DNA of 64,000 bases, from NCBI GenBank assembly GCA_964464815.1, contig CAYXHF010000009.1:1-64000 (forward strand). The letters are read 5' to 3'. This DNA is from UBA11524 sp964464815. GTDB taxonomy: Bacteria > Bacillota > Clostridia > Christensenellales > Aristaeellaceae. The notes below the pieces were generated by a model that did no database searches, was not told the DNA's origin, and saw nothing but the letters and a program-made list of their open reading frames with translations. Numbering within the stretch: position 1 is the stretch's first letter; the number at the start of each line of letters is the position of its first letter. Positions 15,626-23,992 of this stretch are shown piece after piece. Position numbers and translations under genes: made by a program.

Positions 15626-16285
15626 ATGTCCCATGCATTCCAGCGGTTTTTCCACACCATTCGCAGCAGGAAGGAGCAATCCGGTTTTTTCCTTCTGACG
15701 CTCCTATGCGCCTCCATCATCATTGGCACGGCACTCTGGACACGGCATCCGCAGTCATTATCGGTTTCGCCCACACCGCCTGTCGGGCAGGAGATTTCTG
15801 CCGCGCAGCTATTACAGGAATCCCTCGCCAACGCCGTCACGGCCACGCCCTATCCATTACCGAGCAACACGCCACAGCCGTTCGCCACGCCGCTTCGGGA
15901 GATGCGGTTGCTGACGCCATTTAACGACACGGTGATGCAACAATCGGAGGTGACAGGCATTTGGGCACTACACGATGCGGCAGATTATGCATGTGCAGAA
16001 GGAGAAACGGTTTTCGCGATTGCTGACGGAACGGTGATTGGTTGTGCAGAGGATGGACTTTGGGGCGCATATGTGGAGATTGATCATGGGGATGGGTTAA
16101 AGGTACGGTATGCGGGAATGACGATGTTATATGCGATTCGGATTGGAGATCCGGTTCGGCACGGGCAGACGATTGGGTTTGGTGGAAATGGGATGTTCGC
16201 GGAAGGGAATATGGCTTCGCATGTGCATATTCGGATCACGCAAGATAATCAGCCCATCGACCCGGAAACACTCTGGGGAAAATAA
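15626..16285 (+). CDS. SpoIIQ-like M23-domain membrane protein
   Basis: About 219 residues: short cytoplasmic N-terminus, one membrane helix (about 22-38), a Pro/Thr linker, and an M23/LytM fold (EGETVFAIADGTVIG ... YVEIDHGDGLKVRYAGM ... HVHIRI). In B. subtilis SpoIIQ forms the channel and ratchet with SpoIIIAH across the forespore membranes. The LytM metal ligands are only partly present (HVH kept; the usual H-x(3)-D motif is not evident), as in B. subtilis SpoIIQ, which lost hydrolase activity; some clostridial SpoIIQ keep it. ATG 15626 was preferred over TTG 15620 on spacing from GAGGTGAT. Codon use shifts from about 15,940 on: many GGA/GGG, CGG, TTA and ATT codons, unlike its neighbours. 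Confidence 0.8.
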   Translation: MSHAFQRFFHTIRSRKEQSGFFLLTLLCASIIIGTALWTRHPQSLSVSPTPPVGQEISAAQLLQESLANAVTATPYPLPSNTPQPFATPLREMRLLTPFNDTVMQQSEVTGIWALHDAADYACAEGETVFAIADGTVIGCAEDGLWGAYVEIDHGDGLKVRYAGMTMLYAIRIGDPVRHGQTIGFGGNGMFAEGNMASHVHIRITQDNQPIDPETLWGK

Positions 16286-16853
16286 AAAGAAAAGAAAAAA
16301 AGAAGAAGCGCAAGCCACAACCCCGCCAGCCTCCCACGCGGAAACAAGAAGAAATATCGCGCCACCTCCATCGCGAAATGGGTTTCGAAAGGGCCAAATG
16401 AAACGAGACGAGGTCTCCCCTTCACAGGTGCAGGACAGCGTCCTGCTGGGGTCTGGGGTTTTACCCCAGAAGTACATCAAAAAAGCGCACTCAATCCTCC
16501 ACACCACACTGCAAAGCACGCACTCGCAGCGTCGCGGAGACTAGCTTTCTTCCCTCATGGCAAGAAACAAGCATGGTTAAACAAGAACTGCTTGGTTTTT
16601 TCCGTTGCGACTAGGCATTGTTTTCTGCAACCAAGGGGCTTTCCGGTTGCCGCCAGTGTGGCTCACACCCTTGGAACCCTTCGGCGTCGTCTTCCGTTGG
16701 AGTTGAATTATTTTGAGGCTAAATTTTTGAAGTTGTATTGCTTTAGCGCTGTGCATCACCTAGCTGCTGATTTTCCCTTTTGAAAATTTGCTTGTCTCCT
16801 CAACAAAATTCGCTGATTCTCTTGTGTTTCTCCTCATAGAATGCCAGTAGGGG
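16286..16853. other. intergenic region before glmS without a recognisable gene
   Basis: About 570 bases with mixed, partly AT-rich composition and no open frame with a ribosome site or family match. It begins with a purine-rich (A/G) run and holds two small hairpins, CAGGAC/GTCCTG (near 16431) and TCTGGGG/CCCCAGA (near 16452), neither followed by a T-run. It could be a degenerate remnant or a long spoIIQ 3' region. Confidence 0.5.
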
Positions 16854-16881
16854 TTGCAATTTCCGGAGAAGGTGGTATAAT
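16854..16881 (+). promoter_or_regulatory. glmS promoter with dyad at the start site
   Basis: TTGCAA (16854-16859), 16 bases, TATAAT (16876-16881). Just after the -10, ACATG-GTA-CATGT (16885-16897) is an inverted repeat over the likely start site, and TGTATTA occurs twice (about 16896 and 16906). The leader to the ATG is only about 40 bases, so no glmS ribozyme can be accommodated. Confidence 0.8.
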
Positions 16882-16928
16882 ACAACATGGTACATGTATT
16901 ATGATGTATTATTGAGGAGGATAACGCA

Positions 16929-18764
16929 ATGTGCGGTATCGTTGGGTATATCGGTCATCAGGCGGCGCAGGATATTCTGCTGGATGGCCTGTCGCGGTTG
17001 GAGTATCGTGGATATGATAGCGCGGGTATCGCTGTCATGGAGCAGGGTGCGATTCGCCTGAGTAAGGCAAAGGGACGCTTGCGGAATCTCGCACAGCGCG
17101 TGGAGGCAGCTCCCCTGCCCGGGTCGATTGGTATCGGCCATACACGCTGGGCCACGCATGGCGAACCGAATGATATTAACGCACATCCGCATACCGATAT
17201 GAAAGGGCATATCGCCGTGGTGCATAATGGCATCATCGAAAACTATGCCGAGCTGCGCACGATGCTGCAAGAAAAGGGCTGCGTGTTCGTCTCCGAAACG
17301 GATACGGAGGTCATTGCGCATCTGCTGCACGTATTCTATCAGGGCGATATGCTTTCAACGCTCCTGCATGCACAGACGATGCTGGAAGGCAGCTATGCCC
17401 TGTGCGTGCTGGATTGTAGCGCACCGGATACCCTCTACTGCACGCGGAAGGACAGCCCGCTTGTTGTTGGCCTGTCGGAACAGGCGCAGTATGTCGCCAG
17501 CGATATTCCTGCACTGATTCACCATACGCGTCGCGTGGAGCTGCTCAATGACCGTGAGGTCGCCGTCCTCAAGCAGAATGGCATCCGCGTCTTCGACCAT
17601 TTCGGCAAGGAGCGCGCCTTGAAGCCCATCACGGTCGATTGGGACGTGGAGGCTGCGGAAAAGGGCGGCTATGCACACTTCATGCTTAAGGAAATTCACG
17701 AAGAGCCTTCCGCGCTGAAAAAGACCTTCACCGCACATGTCGATTCTGATACAATGACGATTCGCCCCAATGCCTTCCCGCTGTCCAAGGAGGAGGCTAC
17801 ACAGCTGCATACGCTGACCATCGTCGCCTGTGGCACGGCGTATCATGCGGGTGTGATCGGTAAGTATGTGATTGAGAAGCTGGCGCGCCTGCCGGTCGTG
17901 GTGGACGTAGCATCTGAATTCCGCTATCGCGAACCGCTGCTCGGGCCGCAGGATTGCTTCCTGGCAATTTCCCAGAGCGGCGAGACGGCTGACACACTGG
18001 CCGCCATGCGCGAAGCGGCGCAGCTGGGCGCGAAGGTAATGGCGCTGACGAACGTCGTCGGCTCGTCCATCGCCCGCACGGCTGGCGAAAACGTCATGTA
18101 TACATACGCTGGCCCGGAAATCGCTGTCGCCAGCACGAAGGCGTACATCACACAGATTGAAATGATGGTGCTGCTGGCCATTGACCTGGCGGTCAAGCGT
18201 GGCCACATGACACAGGAGGCAGCGTCTGCGCTGCTGCGCCAGATGTCGGCACTTCCCGAGGCCGCGGAGCGCGTTATGGCACTGGAAAGCCAGGTGCAGC
18301 GCTTCTCCAGCCTGTATCATGACAGACAGCACGTCTTCTATATCGGCCGTGGACTGGATAACGCGCTGGCAATGGAGGCTTCTCTGAAGCTAAAGGAAGT
18401 CAGCTACATCATGTCCGAGGCGTATGCGGCGGGCGAACTCAAGCATGGCACCATTGCACTGATTGAGGAAGGCACGCTGGTCTGCGCGCTCCTGACGCAG
18501 GAGCAGCTGGCCGACAAGACGATTTCCAACGTGCGCGAGGTCAAGAGCCGTGGCGCAAAGGTGCTGATGGTTTGTCCCGAATCGCTTGTGGCACGTGCCA
18601 CGGCCAGTGCGGACGAATTGTGGGTCATTCCCGATGCCGCTGCGGAGCTGCTTCCCCTGCTGGCCATCATTCCGGTGCAGATGCTGGCTTATTATATGGC
18701 GGTCAGCCGTGGCTGTGATGTGGATAAGCCGAGGAATCTGGCAAAGTCAGTGACGGTGGAATAA
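16929..18764 (+). CDS. glmS: glutamine-fructose-6-phosphate aminotransferase (isomerizing)
   Basis: Makes glucosamine-6-phosphate from fructose-6-phosphate and glutamine, the entry to peptidoglycan amino sugars. 611 residues, the normal length. The N-terminal glutaminase (Ntn) domain begins MCGIVGYIG with Cys2 as nucleophile and has GHTRWATHGEP and HNGIIENY. Two SIS domains follow, with CGTAYHAG, SQSGETADT and, at the C-terminus, DKPRNLAKSVTVE. AGGAGG precedes the ATG. Single-gene unit with its own promoter and terminator. Confidence 0.97.
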   Translation: MCGIVGYIGHQAAQDILLDGLSRLEYRGYDSAGIAVMEQGAIRLSKAKGRLRNLAQRVEAAPLPGSIGIGHTRWATHGEPNDINAHPHTDMKGHIAVVHNGIIENYAELRTMLQEKGCVFVSETDTEVIAHLLHVFYQGDMLSTLLHAQTMLEGSYALCVLDCSAPDTLYCTRKDSPLVVGLSEQAQYVASDIPALIHHTRRVELLNDREVAVLKQNGIRVFDHFGKERALKPITVDWDVEAAEKGGYAHFMLKEIHEEPSALKKTFTAHVDSDTMTIRPNAFPLSKEEATQLHTLTIVACGTAYHAGVIGKYVIEKLARLPVVVDVASEFRYREPLLGPQDCFLAISQSGETADTLAAMREAAQLGAKVMALTNVVGSSIARTAGENVMYTYAGPEIAVASTKAYITQIEMMVLLAIDLAVKRGHMTQEAASALLRQMSALPEAAERVMALESQVQRFSSLYHDRQHVFYIGRGLDNALAMEASLKLKEVSYIMSEAYAAGELKHGTIALIEEGTLVCALLTQEQLADKTISNVREVKSRGAKVLMVCPESLVARATASADELWVIPDAAAELLPLLAIIPVQMLAYYMAVSRGCDVDKPRNLAKSVTVE

Positions 18765-18789
18765 GGTAAACGTACTGAAAAGCAAATCA

Positions 18790-18828
18790 AAAAGACAGCT
18801 TGGACCTGTTGCGTTCAAGCTGTCTTTT
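18790..18828. terminator. bidirectional terminator after glmS
   Basis: AAAAGACAGCTTG (18790-18802) pairs perfectly with CAAGCTGTCTTTT (18816-18828). With A-run and T-run on opposite sides, it can stop glmS on the plus strand and the convergent SGNH gene on the minus strand. Confidence 0.85.
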
Positions 18829-18833
18829 GATTT

Positions 18834-18996
18834 ATACTAATTTACGTCTAAAACATGGCACCGAGCATAGTGGATTTTTCTCTCTGGCAAAGCTGAGTGC
18901 AGCGAGGCGTACTGGAGGTACGCGCGAGCGGAACGAAGCAAAGCCAGAAAGAAAAAGACACTGTGCGAATGACATGGTTTAGATGAAAATTAGTAT
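18834..18996. repeat. interspersed inverted-repeat element, copy B (163 bp)
   Basis: Second copy of the ATACTAA...TTAGTAT element, placed between the convergent 3' ends of glmS and the SGNH hydrolase, four bases from the latter's stop. It keeps the inner core and terminal arms of copy A. Two arm positions changed together relative to copy A (T/T here, C/C there) so pairing is kept. Confidence 0.92.
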
Positions 18997-18999
18997 TTA

Positions 19000-19551
19000 T
19001 TACAGATACTTTTCCACCGCCGCAACCACCTGCTGGGCAACCAGCGTGTTGCCCTCATCGTTCAAATGCAGATGGTCGCCACGGTCATAGGGCACCATGA
19101 TGTCGTGGAAGGATGCATACAAATCATCCACCGGCAGGTCGTGGCGCTTGGCAACCTTCTTGATAATGTCGTTGTAGGCAATAATGCCTCCGTGATCCGG
19201 CGACGTGGTCGGCAGCGTGGTGGCCATAATCAGCTGCGCACCGGGAAAAAGCTTCTGCACCACCAGCACCGTGCGCTCCACTGCCGATTCGTATTCCTCC
19301 GGCAGGGAGAACGGACGGCCCAGCTGATAGTCGTCGCCCAAGTCCCACAGACCGCAGTTCCAGTGGACAACATCGGGCTTGGGGAACTGATCCAGCCAGA
19401 AGCGCAACGAATTCAGCGTATAGCCAGCCCAGCGACCGTTTTCCGACGGGCCGTACACTCCTGCCTTGCCTTCCAGCAGCTTTCGAACAAAGGGTTCATA
19501 GCCCTGGCGGCGGCTGTCGCCGAGCAGCAGGACGTTCTTCATATCAGGCAT
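19000..19551 (-). CDS. SGNH/GDSL-family hydrolase (probable esterase)
   Basis: A 183-residue single-domain esterase of the SGNH fold. Block I is VLLLGDSRRQGY (nucleophile Ser in GDS), an oxyanion-hole block is HWNCGLWDLG, and the catalytic Asp/His are in GDHLHLNDEG. No signal peptide, so it is intracellular; substrate unknown, though carbohydrate deacetylation is common for such proteins and the locus is rich in carbohydrate genes. ATG 19551 was chosen for AAGGAGG eight bases upstream. Its 3' end abuts repeat copy B. Confidence 0.82.
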   Translation of the reverse strand: MPDMKNVLLLGDSRRQGYEPFVRKLLEGKAGVYGPSENGRWAGYTLNSLRFWLDQFPKPDVVHWNCGLWDLGDDYQLGRPFSLPEEYESAVERTVLVVQKLFPGAQLIMATTLPTTSPDHGGIIAYNDIIKKVAKRHDLPVDDLYASFHDIMVPYDRGDHLHLNDEGNTLVAQQVVAAVEKYL

Positions 19552-19648
19552 GTTGATTGCCTCCTTCGCATCATTTGCTTCAGTATAGCACATTTCCGCA
19601 AAAAATACTATCCCGTTGTACACAGCGTGCGAAATTTTCCACCAAAGC

Positions 19649-19688
19649 AAAATGTGCCCGGCAGACAAACGCCTGCCAGGCACATTTT
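19649..19688 (-). terminator. terminator of the M18 aminopeptidase gene
   Basis: AAAATGTGCC (19649-19658) pairs with GGCACATTTT (19679-19688), extended inward by GGCAG/CTGCC. On the minus strand the stem ends in a T-run, directly after the aminopeptidase stop. Confidence 0.85.
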
Positions 19689-19693
19689 TGTGA

Positions 19694-21088
19694 TTAGAAT
19701 TCCTTGGCGTTCTTCAGGAAAGCGCAGTAGCACTTGTACTCTTCCCACAGGTCCACCTTGCTGATGACTTCCCAGGGCGCATGCATGCTCAGCACCGGCA
19801 CGCCGCAGTCAATCACGTTCATGCCGTACTTGGCGCAGATGTAGGCAATCGTTCCGCCGCCGCCAACGTCCACGCGACCCAGCTCAGCGGTCTGCCAGCA
19901 GATGTTCGCATCGTCGCAAATGCGGCGAACCTGCGCCACAAATTCGGCGTTGGCATCGTTGGAGCCACTCTTGCCACGGCTGCCGGTGAACTTGTTGAAG
20001 GTCACGCCGTTGCCGATGATAGAGGCGTTCTTGCGCTCGAAGGCACCCGCGAAGTTGGGGTCAAAGCCCGCACTCACGTCGCTGGAGAGCATGCGGCTGT
20101 TCTGCAAGCAGCGGCGCAGCGTCAGGGGCTTGTCCTCGCCCGTCAGGCAGGCAATCAGCTCTGCCATGGTGTTCTCAAAGTAGAGCGCACCCATGCCCGT
20201 TGCGCCCACGCTGCCGATTTCTTCCTTGTCGGTCAGCACGGCCGCCAGCGTGTAATCCGGCGTGCCCTCGTAGTCCAGCACAGCCGCCATGGACGGATAG
20301 GCGCACACGCGGTCGTCGTGGCCATAGCCCATAATCAGGCTGCGGTCAAAGCCCAGGTCACGCGCCTGACCAGCGGGCACAGCTTCCAGCTCGGCGGAGA
20401 TGAAGTCTTCTTCCTCGATGCCGTACTGTTCCTTGAGGATGTCGAGGATGGCTTCCTTCACGGAATCCTTCTCGGCGTCCTTCTTCGGCTCGCTGCCGAT
20501 GATGATGTTGAGCGCTTCGCCCTCAATCACCTTCGCGGCGTTCTTGCTCATCTGATCGCCGGCCAGATGAATCAGCAGGTCGGAGATGTAGAAGACCGGA
20601 TCGCCGGGCTTGTCGCCAACGTTCATCTGAACGGTCGTGCCGTCCTTCTTGACGACCACGCCGTGCAGTGCCAGAGGCAGCGCCACCCACTGATACTTCT
20701 TGATGCCGCCGTAGTAGTGGGTATCCAGATAGGCCAGATGCTCCTCTTCATACAGCGGATTCTGCTTCACGTCGATGCGCGGAGAGTCGATGTGCGCACC
20801 CAGAATGTTCATGCCGCACTCGATGTTCTTTTCACCGATGACAAAGAGCATGATGTCCTTGTTCATCCAGTTGCGGTACACGCGGTCGCCCGCCTTGAGC
20901 TGACGGCCCTCGGCAATCACCTTCATCAGGTCTTCAAAGCCCTTTTCCTCTGCCAGACGCACGCTTTCGGCCACGCATTCGCGCTCCGTCTTGCCGTTGT
21001 CCAGATAGGCCATGTAATCCTTTGCGAAAGCAGAAAGCTGCTCCTTCTCGCCTTCTGCGAGGTTTTCCCATGCATTTTTGCGATACAT
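19694..21088 (-). CDS. M18-family zinc aminopeptidase
   Basis: A 464-residue metalloaminopeptidase of family M18 (yeast aminopeptidase I type, clostridial version). Zinc and catalytic residues are seen in GAHIDSPRIDVKQNPL (His-x-Asp), LTDKEEIGSVGATG (Glu-Glu pair) and SMHAPWE (His). It removes N-terminal, often acidic or neutral, residues and likely works in peptide turnover in the cytoplasm. ATG 21088 follows AAGGAG at nine bases. Monocistronic, with promoter at 21157-21185 and its own terminator. Confidence 0.92.
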   Translation of the reverse strand: MYRKNAWENLAEGEKEQLSAFAKDYMAYLDNGKTERECVAESVRLAEEKGFEDLMKVIAEGRQLKAGDRVYRNWMNKDIMLFVIGEKNIECGMNILGAHIDSPRIDVKQNPLYEEEHLAYLDTHYYGGIKKYQWVALPLALHGVVVKKDGTTVQMNVGDKPGDPVFYISDLLIHLAGDQMSKNAAKVIEGEALNIIIGSEPKKDAEKDSVKEAILDILKEQYGIEEEDFISAELEAVPAGQARDLGFDRSLIMGYGHDDRVCAYPSMAAVLDYEGTPDYTLAAVLTDKEEIGSVGATGMGALYFENTMAELIACLTGEDKPLTLRRCLQNSRMLSSDVSAGFDPNFAGAFERKNASIIGNGVTFNKFTGSRGKSGSNDANAEFVAQVRRICDDANICWQTAELGRVDVGGGGTIAYICAKYGMNVIDCGVPVLSMHAPWEVISKVDLWEEYKCYCAFLKNAKEF

Positions 21089-21156
21089 TGGTGCATTCTC
21101 CTTAAACACTGCATTTTCCGTTTGCGCCACCTTGCCAGCGCGCCCAGAATGCCTTT

Positions 21157-21185
21157 ATTATACGCCCTTTGTGAAAAAAGTGCAA
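21157..21185 (-). promoter_or_regulatory. promoter of the M18 aminopeptidase gene
   Basis: On the minus strand TTGCAC (21185-21180), 17 bases, TATAAT (21162-21157). Confidence 0.8.
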
Positions 21186-21215
21186 CTGCTCTGGCTTTTT
21201 CCTTTCCTGCCATTC

Positions 21216-21247
21216 AAAAAGCCGGACAGTCGTTTTGACTGTCCGGC
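21216..21247 (-). terminator. terminator of lacI-uxaC
   Basis: GCCGGACAGTC (21221-21231) pairs perfectly with GACTGTCCGGC (21237-21247) across a 5-base loop, followed on the minus strand by TTTTT, 14 bases past the uxaC stop. Confidence 0.92.
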
Positions 21248-21260
21248 GGAAAGAACCAGA

Positions 21261-22670
21261 TTACTTCGTCGGGAAAGCGAAATACTTGCGCGCATTGTCG
21301 CAGGAAATGCCGCGAACGATGTCGCCCAGAATGTCCCAATCCTGCGGGAAGCGGCCATCCTCCACCCATTCGCCCAGCAGGCGGCACAGGATGCGGCGGA
21401 AGTACTCGTGGCGCGGATAGGACAGGAAGGAACGGCTGTCCGTCAGCATGCCGACGAAGCCCGCCAGATAGCCCAGGCTGGCCAGGCTGGTCAGCTGGTT
21501 GGTCATGCCGGTGAAGTGGTCGTTGAACCACCAGGCAGAGCCGTGCTGCATCTTGCCCACCGCATCGGAGGACTGGAAGCAGCCGCAGAGCGTGTCAATG
21601 GCCTGATCATCGGCCGGGTTCAGGGAGTAGAGAATCGTGCGGGGCAGACCAGAGGCCGTCTCCACCGCGCCCAGGAACGCCGCCATCTGATCGACCGGCG
21701 CATAGTTGTTGATGGTGTCATAGCCGGTATCCGGGCCAAGCTTCTCAAACATGACGCGGTTGTTGTCGCGGCGGCAGCCGTAGTGCAGCTGCATCGTCCA
21801 GTCCAGCTTCTTGTACTGCGCGGCAAAGAAGAGCATCGCCGCCGTCTTGTACTGCGCCACCTCGGTCTCGCTGAGCGTTTCGCCTGCTGCCTTCTTGGCA
21901 AAGATGGCTTCCACCACCGCATCCTCCGCCGGTTCCCACACGACGTAGTTCAGGCCGTGGTCGGACAGACGGCAGTTGTTCTGGTGGAAGTATGCCATGC
22001 GCTTTTCCAGTGCAGCCTTCACGTCGGCGAAGGAGTGGATTTCCATTTCCGCCGCCGTCGCCAGCTTCGCGATATAATCCATGAAGTCCGGCTTTTCGAT
22101 GTTCACGGCCTTGTCAGGACGCCATGCGGGCAGCACGTTCGTCTTGAAGGATTTGTCGGCCAGCAGCTTCTGATGATATTCCAGCGTGTCGATGGGATCA
22201 TCGGTGGTGCAGATGGTCTCCACATTGCTCATGGCAATCAGGCCACGCGTGGTGTAACCGGCCTGCTGGAGCTTTTCGTTGCACAGCGTCCACACCTCGT
22301 CCGCCGTCTTGGCGCTCAGGGTGCCCTCATAGCCGAAGAAGCGCTGCAATTCCAGATGCGTCCAGTGATACAGCGGATTGCCGATGCCCTTGCCAATCAC
22401 CTCGGCCCACTTGCAGAACTTCTCGTAATCGCTGGCGCCGCCGGTGATGTAGTATTCATCCACACCCGCACAGCGCATCAGACGCCACTTATAGTGGTCG
22501 CCACCCAGCCAAACCTGGGTGATGTTCTCAAAGCGATGATCGTCCCAGATTTCCTTGGGGCTGATGTGGCAATGATAGTCGATGATGGGGCATGCGGCCG
22601 CATAGTCGTGGTAGAGCTTGCGGGCCGTTTCCGTGTTCAGCAGAAAATCCTTGTCCATGAACTTCATCAT
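21261..22670 (-). CDS. uxaC: glucuronate/galacturonate isomerase UxaC
   Basis: Converts D-galacturonate to D-tagaturonate (and D-glucuronate to D-fructuronate), the first step of hexuronate catabolism. The 469-residue amidohydrolase-fold protein has PIIDYHCHISPKEI near the N-terminus (metal-binding HxH), WKWRLMRCAGV-type sequence, MQLHYGCRRDNN, and the C-terminal MLTDSRSFLSYPRHEYFRRILC typical of UxaC. ATG 22670 follows AAAGGAG at ten bases. It lies 48 bases after the lacI-type gene and ends at a strong terminator. Confidence 0.96.
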   Translation of the reverse strand: MMKFMDKDFLLNTETARKLYHDYAAACPIIDYHCHISPKEIWDDHRFENITQVWLGGDHYKWRLMRCAGVDEYYITGGASDYEKFCKWAEVIGKGIGNPLYHWTHLELQRFFGYEGTLSAKTADEVWTLCNEKLQQAGYTTRGLIAMSNVETICTTDDPIDTLEYHQKLLADKSFKTNVLPAWRPDKAVNIEKPDFMDYIAKLATAAEMEIHSFADVKAALEKRMAYFHQNNCRLSDHGLNYVVWEPAEDAVVEAIFAKKAAGETLSETEVAQYKTAAMLFFAAQYKKLDWTMQLHYGCRRDNNRVMFEKLGPDTGYDTINNYAPVDQMAAFLGAVETASGLPRTILYSLNPADDQAIDTLCGCFQSSDAVGKMQHGSAWWFNDHFTGMTNQLTSLASLGYLAGFVGMLTDSRSFLSYPRHEYFRRILCRLLGEWVEDGRFPQDWDILGDIVRGISCDNARKYFAFPTK

Positions 22671-22718
22671 ATCGGGAAAACTCCTTTCATTTCCATCGGC
22701 ATGCATGTCATGCCGTAT

Positions 22719-23762
22719 TTACACTTCTTTGGTCGAGCCGCGCCGGATAACCTCCGCCGTGAAGACGGTTTTTTCCGGCATTTCGCGCCCTTCCAGTACA
22801 CCAATCATCGTTTCCGCAATGCGCTCACAAATCGCAGGCAGACGGTTGTCCACGCTGGTCAGCTCCGGTGTGGTACACAGACAGATGTTGCTGTTGTTGT
22901 AGCCCACAACGGACAAATCCTGCGGCACACGCTTGCCCGTTTCCTGCGCGTATTTCATCGCGCCCACGGCCAGCACGTCCTCACTGGCCAGCACCGCATC
23001 AAATTCCAGACCGCTTCTTTCCAGCTCCAGCAGGCAATCACGCACCGCATGGATGCTGGACTTGTCCTCACCAAAGTGGCGCAGCAGGCGTTCATCCACC
23101 GTCACGCCGTGCTTTTCCAGCGCCGCGCGGCAGCCCGCCAGCTTCTTGCGACCCGAATAGTTGGTGGAGTGATACAGATACAGCACACGCTTGCAGCCAC
23201 TTTCCAGCAGCTGCTCCATCGCCTCGCGCATCGCACGCTCATCATCGCACAGCACGCAATACACATTCGGACACTGGAACGAGCCGTTGAGCAGCACCAC
23301 CGGCATATTGGTCGCCGCCTGACGGATGTAATCATTGTCCTCCGAGGCATCCTCCACAAAGGTTGAGCCCATCAAAACCATGCCGTCCACATGTCGGCTG
23401 GTCAGGGAATCCACGCCCTTTTGGCGCGCCGGCAAATCACGGTTGGTGCAGCACAGCAGACAGTCATACTGCTTCTGGCGGAACGCATGCTCCAGGCATG
23501 CCAGCGCCCGCGCCAGATACGGGTCAGCCGCATCCGGACAAAGCAGGCCAATCGTCTTCATCGTGTTCAGGCCCAGACCACGCGCAAACGCATTGGGCAC
23601 ATAGCCGCAGCCATCAATGACCTTCATCACCTTGCGGCGCGTCGCCTCCGACACATGGGGACTGTTATTCAGCACACGCGACACCGTCGCAATGGAAACA
23701 CCCGCCTGGCGGGAAATATCATAAATATTCACGTTCGGCTTTTCGCCTCCCTTCGGTGGCAT
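22719..23762 (-). CDS. LacI-family regulator, probable hexuronate (KdgR/UxuR-like) repressor
   Basis: About 347 residues: an N-terminal lambda-repressor-type HTH (VNIYDISRQAGVSIATVSRVLNNSPHVS), hinge helix (GYVPNAFARGL), then a periplasmic-binding-protein-like effector domain (TIGLLCPDAADPYLARAL ... VVGYNNSNICLCTTPELTSVDN). The position between uxaC and the divergent uxaB-uxaA points to hexuronate control. Two starts are possible: ATG 23762 and GTG 23732; the GTG gives the canonical MNIYDIS beginning but GGAGG is 13 bases away. An operator-like palindrome covers the ATG, so autoregulation is likely. Confidence 0.9.
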   Translation of the reverse strand: MPPKGGEKPNVNIYDISRQAGVSIATVSRVLNNSPHVSEATRRKVMKVIDGCGYVPNAFARGLGLNTMKTIGLLCPDAADPYLARALACLEHAFRQKQYDCLLCCTNRDLPARQKGVDSLTSRHVDGMVLMGSTFVEDASEDNDYIRQAATNMPVVLLNGSFQCPNVYCVLCDDERAMREAMEQLLESGCKRVLYLYHSTNYSGRKKLAGCRAALEKHGVTVDERLLRHFGEDKSSIHAVRDCLLELERSGLEFDAVLASEDVLAVGAMKYAQETGKRVPQDLSVVGYNNSNICLCTTPELTSVDNRLPAICERIAETMIGVLEGREMPEKTVFTAEVIRRGSTKEV

Positions 23763-23775
23763 GTAAACACTTCCA
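23762..23775 (-). promoter_or_regulatory. LacI/cre-type operator in the lacI leader
   Basis: On the minus strand TGGAAGTGTTTACA, one base off the cre/LacI-family pattern TGNAANCGNWWNCA, about 12-25 bases downstream of the predicted lacI transcription start: a roadblock or autorepression position. Confidence 0.6.
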
Positions 23776-23793
23776 CACACCACATCATTCCCC

Positions 23794-23822
23794 ATTATAC
23801 ACGCTTTTGTACCCTTTTGCAA
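23794..23822 (-). promoter_or_regulatory. lacI-uxaC promoter
   Basis: On the minus strand TTGCAA (23822-23817), 17 bases, TATAAT (23799-23794). Confidence 0.85.
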
Positions 23823-23905
23823 CCCCTGTTTCCGATGGATTTGCGGACAAAACCGGGCAGATTTCGTCCAAAAATAATAAATTGCGGCAAAACCACGCTT
23901 TCCCA

Positions 23906-23934
23906 TTGACGGACGGCGAAAAAAAGAGTAGAAT
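23906..23934 (+). promoter_or_regulatory. uxaB-uxaA promoter
   Basis: TTGACG (23906-23911), 17 bases, TAGAAT (23929-23934), about 60 bases before uxaB, followed at once by an operator palindrome. Confidence 0.82.
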
Positions 23935-23948
23935 AAAGCCAAGCGTGT

Positions 23949-23962
23949 TGTAATCGCTTACA
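23949..23962 (+). promoter_or_regulatory. LacI/cre-type operator at uxaB
   Basis: TGTAATCGCTTACA fits the cre/LacI pattern TGNAANCGNWWNCA at every position and is nearly palindromic. It lies just downstream of the uxaB start site, where a bound repressor would block transcription. The neighbouring lacI product is the likely ligand; CcpA is the alternative. Confidence 0.75.
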
Positions 23963-23992
23963 CGCTGATGAAAATACGGAGGATTTCATGCT

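Noticed and set aside
16800..16928. glmS ribozyme
   Set aside because: The strong promoter is only about 50 bases before the start codon, and no ribozyme core is visible upstream.
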